This document shows, one piece after another, positions 59,872-64,000 of a stretch of 64,000 nucleotides of DNA. Each line of letters starts with the position of its first letter. The stretch's first letter is position 1. Source of the DNA: Streptomyces sp. TSRI0281 (GTDB lineage Bacteria; Actinomycetota; Actinomycetes; Streptomycetales; Streptomycetaceae); assembly GCF_001905125.1 (NCBI RefSeq), contig NZ_LWLE01000001.1, positions 230,771 through 294,770 of the forward strand, written 5' to 3'. The translations under genes and the position numbers were made by a program. The notes under the pieces are model-generated. The model was not told where the DNA came from and did no database searches. It saw only the letters and a list, made by a program, of their open reading frames with translations.

Positions 59872-60787
59872 AGCGGATCCTCGGGTCGAGTACGGCGTAC
59901 AGGAGGTCGACGATCAGGTTGGCCGCCAGGAAGACGAGGACCAGGACGGTGACGAACCCGACGACGGTCTGGGAGTTCTGGCGCAGGATGCCCTGGTAGA
60001 GCTGGTAGCCGACGCCGTGGATGTTGAAGATCCGCTCGGTGACGATCGCCCCGCCCATCAGGGCGCCCACGTCCGTACCGATGAAGGTGACGACGGGGAT
60101 GAGGGAGTTGCGCAGCAGATGCCGGACGACCACGCGGCGCCTCGGCAGGCCCTTGGCGACGGCGGTGCGTACGTAGTCGGCGCGGGCGTTCTCGGCGATC
60201 GAGGTACGGGTGAGCCGGGTGACGTAGGCCAGCGAGACCGAGGCGAGGACGAGTCCGGGGATCAGCAGCTCGTTGACGGGGGCCTCGGGTGACACGGACG
60301 GCTTGATGATGCCCCACTCGACGCCGAGGAGCAGCTGGAGCAGCAGGCCGGTGACGAAGGTCGGGATGGAGATGACGACCAGGGTGAGGATCAGCACGGT
60401 GGTGTCGATGGGCCGGCCGCGGCGCAGTCCGGTGACGACGCCGAGGCTGATGCCGATGACGACCTCGAAGGCGATCGCGATGATGGTGAGCCGGATGGTG
60501 ATGGGGAAGGCGGTGGCCATCAGCTCGGTGACCGGCTGCCCGTTGAACGCGGTGCCGAAGTCGCCGGTGAAGACATTGCCCATGTACGTCAGGTATTGCT
60601 GCCAGACCGGCTTGTCGAGACCGAATTCCGACCGCAGCTGGGCGGCGGTGGCGGGGTCGCACTGGCGGTCGCCGCAGAGACCCGCGATGGGGTCGCCCAT
60701 CACGTTCACCATGAGGAAGATCAACAGCGTGGTGCCGAAGAAGACGGGGATCATCTGCAACAGCCGCCGGATCACATAACGTCCCAT
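59864..60787 (-). CDS. Oligopeptide ABC transporter permease, DppB/OppB-type (operon 1)
   Basis: 307 residues. The N-terminus GRYVIRRLLQMIPVFFGTTL is the conserved OppB/DppB opening; EAA loop DYVRTAVAKGLPRRRVVV; C-terminus LDPRIRYA. A periplasmic-side Cys pair (LCGDRQCDP) is visible. ATG 60787 is preceded by a 108-bp gap from the binding-protein gene. Overlaps DppC by 8 bp. Confidence 0.95.
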   Translation of the reverse strand: MGRYVIRRLLQMIPVFFGTTLLIFLMVNVMGDPIAGLCGDRQCDPATAAQLRSEFGLDKPVWQQYLTYMGNVFTGDFGTAFNGQPVTELMATAFPITIRLTIIAIAFEVVIGISLGVVTGLRRGRPIDTTVLILTLVVISIPTFVTGLLLQLLLGVEWGIIKPSVSPEAPVNELLIPGLVLASVSLAYVTRLTRTSIAENARADYVRTAVAKGLPRRRVVVRHLLRNSLIPVVTFIGTDVGALMGGAIVTERIFNIHGVGYQLYQGILRQNSQTVVGFVTVLVLVFLAANLIVDLLYAVLDPRIRYA

Positions 60788-60895
60788 GAGGGGCTCCGGG
60801 GGTCGGGGCGAAGGGGCGGAGAAGGTGGACCGTGGCAAGCCCTGGGCCGGGCGACGGGGACGCTCGGGACGCCCCCGTCACCCGGTGTCAGTGGG

Positions 60896-62524
60896 TCACT
60901 TGACCGTGATCTCTTCGTAGACCGGGACGCTGAACGAGTTCAGCGCGACGTTCGACACCCGGTCGGAGTAGCCGGCGCTGCCGTTCTGGTACCAGAGCGG
61001 GATGACGGGCATCTGCTGGACGAGGATCCGCTCCGCGTCCTGGAAGGTGGAGACGGCCTTGGCCTTGTCCGTCTCGGCGTTCGCCTGATCGACCAGGTTG
61101 TCGAACTTCTTGTCGCTCCACTTGCCGTCGTTGGAAGGGGCGTTGGTGTAGTACACCGGCTGGAGGAAGTTCTGGATCAGCGGGTAGTCCATCTGCCAGC
61201 CCGCGCGCCAGGCACCGGACAGCTTCTGCTGGGAGACCTGGCTGCGGAAGTCGGCGAAGGTGCCGACCGGGCCGCCGACGCAGGCCTTGTTGTTGCCCAT
61301 GACGTTGTTGATGCTGTTGCAGACGGCGTCGACCCATTCCTTGTGGGAGCCGGTGTCCGCGTTGTACGAGATCTTGAGCTGACCGCCGGGGATGCCGCCG
61401 CCGTCCTGGATCAGCTTCTTGGCCGCGGCCTTGTCGTACGTGCACTCCTTGCCGCACAGCCCCTTCTTGAAGCCGCCGTCGGCGCCGAGGACCGGGGAGG
61501 TCCAGTCGGAGGCGGGGGTGCGGGTCTTCTGGAAGATCTGGTTGGTGATCTGCTCCCGGTTGATCGCCATCGACAGGCCCTGGCGGACCTTGGCACCGTC
61601 CGGGGTGTTCCACGCCTTCTCGTAGAAGGGGAAGGCGATGGTCTGGATGATCCCGGCCGGGGTGTTGATGTAGCGGCCCCCGAGGTCCGCCTTGACGTTC
61701 TTGAGCTGGGAGGCGGGCACGTCGTCGACGAGGTCGAGGTTGCCGGCCGTCAGGTCGGTGTAGGCGGTGTTGTTGTCGGTGTAGACCTTGAGGTCGATGC
61801 CGCCGTTCTGCGCCTTGTCGTCGCCGGGGTACTTGTCCCACTTGCGCAGGTTCATCGACGAGCCCTTGGCGTATTTGTCGATGGTGTACGGGCCGTTGCC
61901 CACGGGCTTGGAGAGCCAGCCCGCGTGGTCCGTGAAGAACTGCTTGGGCAGCGGGGCGAAGGCCGGGTAGCCGAGGGTGTCCGGCCACAGCGAGAACTTC
62001 TGGCTGAGCTTGGCGGTGAAGGTCATCTCGTTGACGATCCTGAGCCCGGCCAGGGTGTCCGTGCCGGCCTTGCCGCTCGCCGGATGGGCCTTGTCGTAGC
62101 CGTCGATGTACTGGAAGAAGTAGGCGTTCTTCTGGTTGTTCTTCAGCGCGGCGCCGTAGTTCCAGGCGTCGACGAAGGACTTGGCGGTGATCTTCTCGCC
62201 GTTGGAGAACGTCCAGCCGTCCTTGACCGTGATGGTGAAGTTCTGCGAGTCGGTGGTCGCGATCTTCTCGGCCAGCATGTCGGTGGCGGCCCCGGTCTTC
62301 GGGTCGTACCGCTTGAGGCCGCGGAAGACCATGTCGAGGACCTTGCCGCCCTGCACCTCGTTGGTGTTCGCGGGCTCCAGCGGATTCTGCGGGTCACCCC
62401 AGGAGGAGCTCACGATCCCATTGGCGCCACCACCGCCGCCGCTGTCCCCGCCGCCGCAGGCCGTCGCTGCCAGGGCGACAGCCACCGCACATGCGGCCCA
62501 CCTGGCCTGTGTGGCTCCGCGCAT
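60896..62524 (-). CDS. Oligopeptide-binding lipoprotein, DppA/OppA-type (operon 1)
   Basis: 542 residues. Signal ARWAACAVAVALAATACGGG with lipobox LAATAC, so it is lipid-anchored outside. The body has family 5 solute-binding features (GKVLDMVFRGLKRYDPKTGA; DGWTFSNGEKITAKSFVDAW; GNGPYTIDKYAKGSSM). Binds oligopeptides and hands them to DppBC. ATG 62524 has AGGAGG 8 nt upstream. Head of the five-gene operon; in S. coelicolor the corresponding cluster lies beside bldK. Confidence 0.95.
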   Translation of the reverse strand: MRGATQARWAACAVAVALAATACGGGDSGGGGGANGIVSSSWGDPQNPLEPANTNEVQGGKVLDMVFRGLKRYDPKTGAATDMLAEKIATTDSQNFTITVKDGWTFSNGEKITAKSFVDAWNYGAALKNNQKNAYFFQYIDGYDKAHPASGKAGTDTLAGLRIVNEMTFTAKLSQKFSLWPDTLGYPAFAPLPKQFFTDHAGWLSKPVGNGPYTIDKYAKGSSMNLRKWDKYPGDDKAQNGGIDLKVYTDNNTAYTDLTAGNLDLVDDVPASQLKNVKADLGGRYINTPAGIIQTIAFPFYEKAWNTPDGAKVRQGLSMAINREQITNQIFQKTRTPASDWTSPVLGADGGFKKGLCGKECTYDKAAAKKLIQDGGGIPGGQLKISYNADTGSHKEWVDAVCNSINNVMGNNKACVGGPVGTFADFRSQVSQQKLSGAWRAGWQMDYPLIQNFLQPVYYTNAPSNDGKWSDKKFDNLVDQANAETDKAKAVSTFQDAERILVQQMPVIPLWYQNGSAGYSDRVSNVALNSFSVPVYEEITVK

Positions 62525-62543
62525 GAAGTGCCTCCTAGAGTCC

Positions 62544-62590
62544 ATTGATTAGCTCAATGCCCTATATCACCCCATTTGACGGACTATCGC
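62544..62590 (-). promoter_or_regulatory. AT-rich promoter region of the peptide operon
   Basis: The AT-rich stretch contains the inverted repeat ATTGA-N5-TCAAT (62544-62558) and GATATA on the minus strand (about 62565-62570), unusual for this GC-rich window. Promoter and operator roles are inferred. Confidence 0.45.
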
Positions 62591-62621
62591 ATGTTCGCTT
62601 ACCCCGTACGGGCACACGCGA

Positions 62622-62654
62622 AGGTGCCCGGCCCCCCAGGGGGACCGGGCACCT
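62622..62654. terminator. Terminator hairpin between the two peptide operons
   Basis: AGGTGCCCGG (62622-62631) pairs with CCGGGCACCT (62645-62654), with C-run/G-run pairing inside. It follows the stop of the second DppF-type gene at 62678 (minus strand). Confidence 0.8.
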
Positions 62655-62677
62655 CGTGGATCACTTGCGCGGGGAGG

Positions 62678-63820
62678 TCACGCCGCGTGCACGACGTCCT
62701 TCTCCTCGGCGAAGTGGCACGCCGACTCGTGCGCGGCCGGAGTGTCCTCGGACCGGAAGCGCTCGGGGATCGCCAGCAGCGGCATCTCCGTGGCGCACTT
62801 GTCCTGGGCCTTCCAGCAACGGGTACGGAAGCGGCAGCCCGACGGCGGGTTCGCCGGCGACGGAACGTCACCGGTGAGAATGATCCGCTCACGGCCCTCA
62901 CGGGCCTCCGGGTCCGGGACCGGAACCGCCGACAGCAGCGCCTGGGTGTAGGGGTGCGTCGGGTGCTCGTAGATCTGCTCGTCCGTACCGATCTCGGCCA
63001 TCTTGCCGAGGTACATGACGCCGACCCGGTCGGAGATGTGCCGGACGATCGACAGGTCGTGCGCGATGAAGAGGTACGAGAGGTTGAACTCGTCCTGCAG
63101 CTTCGCCATCAGGTTGATGACCTGCGCCTGCACCGACACGTCGAGCGCGGAGACCGGCTCGTCGCAGATGATGATCTCCGGGTTGAGCGCGAGGCCGCGG
63201 GCGATGCCGATGCGCTGGCGCTGGCCTCCGGAGAACTGGTGCGGGTACCGGTTGATGTACTCCGGGTTGAGCCCCACGACGTCCAGCAGGTCCTGCACCT
63301 TGCGGCGCCGTTCGCCCTTCGGGGCCACCTCGGGGTGGATCTCGAAGGTCTCCCCGATGATGTCGCCGACCGTCATCCGCGGGTTCAGCGAGGTGTACGG
63401 GTCCTGGAACACCATCTGGATGTTGCGGCGCACGGCCTTCAGCGCCCGGCCGGACAGCTTGGTGATGTCCTGGCCCTTGTAGAAGACCTCACCGGCGGTG
63501 GCGCGCTCCAGCGTCATCAGGAGCTTGGCGACCGTGGACTTGCCACAGCCGGACTCGCCCACGATGCCGAGGGTCTCGCCCGCGTAGAGATCGAAGGAGA
63601 TCCCGTCCACGGCCTTGACCGCGCCGACCTGCTTCTTGAACAGAATGCCCTGGGTCAGCGGGAAGTGCTTGACCAGGTTGCGCACCTGGAGAATCGGCTC
63701 GCCCTGCGAGATCGGCGCGTCGATGGCTGCGACGGCCTCCGCCTCCGTCGCCGCGTCGACCGTCTCCACTTCGGTGACGCTCGGGGTGGCGTCCACGGGC
63801 TCCTTCTTGATGTCAGCCAT
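62678..63820 (-). CDS. bldKE: Oligopeptide ABC transporter ATP-binding protein, DppF-type (operon 2, BldKE-like)
   Basis: 380 residues. Walker [18 protein letters not shown], signature [17 protein letters not shown], Walker [15 protein letters not shown], and [15 protein letters not shown]. It has an acidic N-terminal extension (KKEPVDATPSVTEVETVDAA) absent from the operon 1 paralogue. From gene order (two adjacent peptide operons next to mshB) it probably corresponds to S. coelicolor bldKE, part of the importer needed for aerial growth; this is inferred from remembered synteny. Overlaps the next gene by 8 bp. Confidence 0.85.
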   Translation of the reverse strand: MADIKKEPVDATPSVTEVETVDAATEAEAVAAIDAPISQGEPILQVRNLVKHFPLTQGILFKKQVGAVKAVDGISFDLYAGETLGIVGESGCGKSTVAKLLMTLERATAGEVFYKGQDITKLSGRALKAVRRNIQMVFQDPYTSLNPRMTVGDIIGETFEIHPEVAPKGERRRKVQDLLDVVGLNPEYINRYPHQFSGGQRQRIGIARGLALNPEIIICDEPVSALDVSVQAQVINLMAKLQDEFNLSYLFIAHDLSIVRHISDRVGVMYLGKMAEIGTDEQIYEHPTHPYTQALLSAVPVPDPEAREGRERIILTGDVPSPANPPSGCRFRTRCWKAQDKCATEMPLLAIPERFRSEDTPAAHESACHFAEEKDVVHAA

Positions 63821-64000
63821 GGATCGTCTCCTTCCAGAAGTGGCAGGCGCTGCCGCGGCCGACCAGCTCGGTGCCGTCCTGCTCGGTCACCGGGCGCAGG
63901 GCCGGGATGTCCGTACGGCAGATGTCCTGCGCCATCGTGCAGCGCGGGTTGAACGCACAACCCGTGGGCACCTTGAGCAGGTTGGGCGGCAGGCCCTTGA
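63813..64000 (-). CDS. bldKD: Oligopeptide ABC transporter ATP-binding protein, DppD-type, 3' end (operon 2, BldKD-like)
   Basis: Only the C-terminal ~61 residues are inside the window: [20 protein letters not shown], then TMAQDICRTDIPALRPVTEQ, ending [13 protein letters not shown]. It matches the oligopeptide C-terminal domain of the DppD-type ATPase at 57903-58880 ([12 protein letters not shown]), with the Cys cluster retained. The stop at 63813-63815 lies 8 bp inside the DppF-type gene. Truncated by the window edge, not by mutation. Confidence 0.85.
   Translation of the reverse strand, partial: KGLPPNLLKVPTGCAFNPRCTMAQDICRTDIPALRPVTEQDGTELVGRGSACHFWKETIHG

Overview
High-GC actinobacterial chromosome, almost certainly Streptomyces. 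The reasons are third-position GC bias throughout, rare TTA codons, GTG/TTG starts, four-base ATGA/GTGA stop-start overlaps, and gene order. One stretch runs methyltransferase - ECF sigma factor - anti-sigma - HtrA - TatB - Mrp - MgtE/CBS - CorA. Another runs FolP2 - DivIVA-like - Tag - DUF3117. A third set is DapE/DapC - ferredoxin - MshB. All are familiar from streptomycetes and, partly rearranged, from the Mycobacterium tuberculosis Rv1170-Rv1239 region. The right end resembles the oligopeptide permease neighbourhood that contains bldK in S. coelicolor. No tRNA, rRNA, CRISPR array, integrase or complete insertion sequence was seen.

Layout. 1-28 kb is core: MarC, a PHP phosphoesterase, an efflux pump, CorA with a structured leader that carries a short upstream ORF, the Mg-related MgtE-N/CBS and DUF1003 pair, Mrp, TatB, HtrA, the ECF sigma/anti-sigma pair, a methyltransferase, PaaG-like enoyl-CoA hydratase, Tag, FolP2-like protein, LOG-like protein, DapE, DapC and ferredoxin. 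28-48.5 kb is accessory: two regulator/efflux loci, a chloramphenicol phosphotransferase-like gene, a duplicated regulatory module (XRE-TPR regulator plus acetyltransferase, with DUF6415, Nudix-like and HATPase partners), and two ABC-2 transporter/two-component modules. 48.5-64 kb returns to core: a VanW/YoaR-like envelope protein, MshB, an S9 peptidase, a complete five-gene oligopeptide ABC operon, and the 3' end of a second one that is probably bldK.

How the parts relate. Envelope stress is represented by sigma/anti-sigma/HtrA/TatB, and Mg homeostasis by the CorA cluster. Lysine/peptidoglycan precursor synthesis is represented by DapE and DapC, and mycothiol synthesis by MshB. The most interesting regulatory signals are these: (i) a 21-codon ORF with a strong Shine-Dalgarno, nested in alternative pairings and a U-tract upstream of corA; (ii) a shared TTAG..CCTAA operator-like motif at a MarR locus and in the promoter of an efflux pump 29 kb away; (iii) two diverged copies of an XRE-TPR/GNAT module, with TTA codons only on the first-copy side, where a 4.15-kb interval is bounded by gap-free direct repeats; (iv) a recurrent leaderless promoter geometry; and (v) mosaic identity between two neighbouring DppF-type ATPases. 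Functions are inferred by reading the sequence only; no database search was run.
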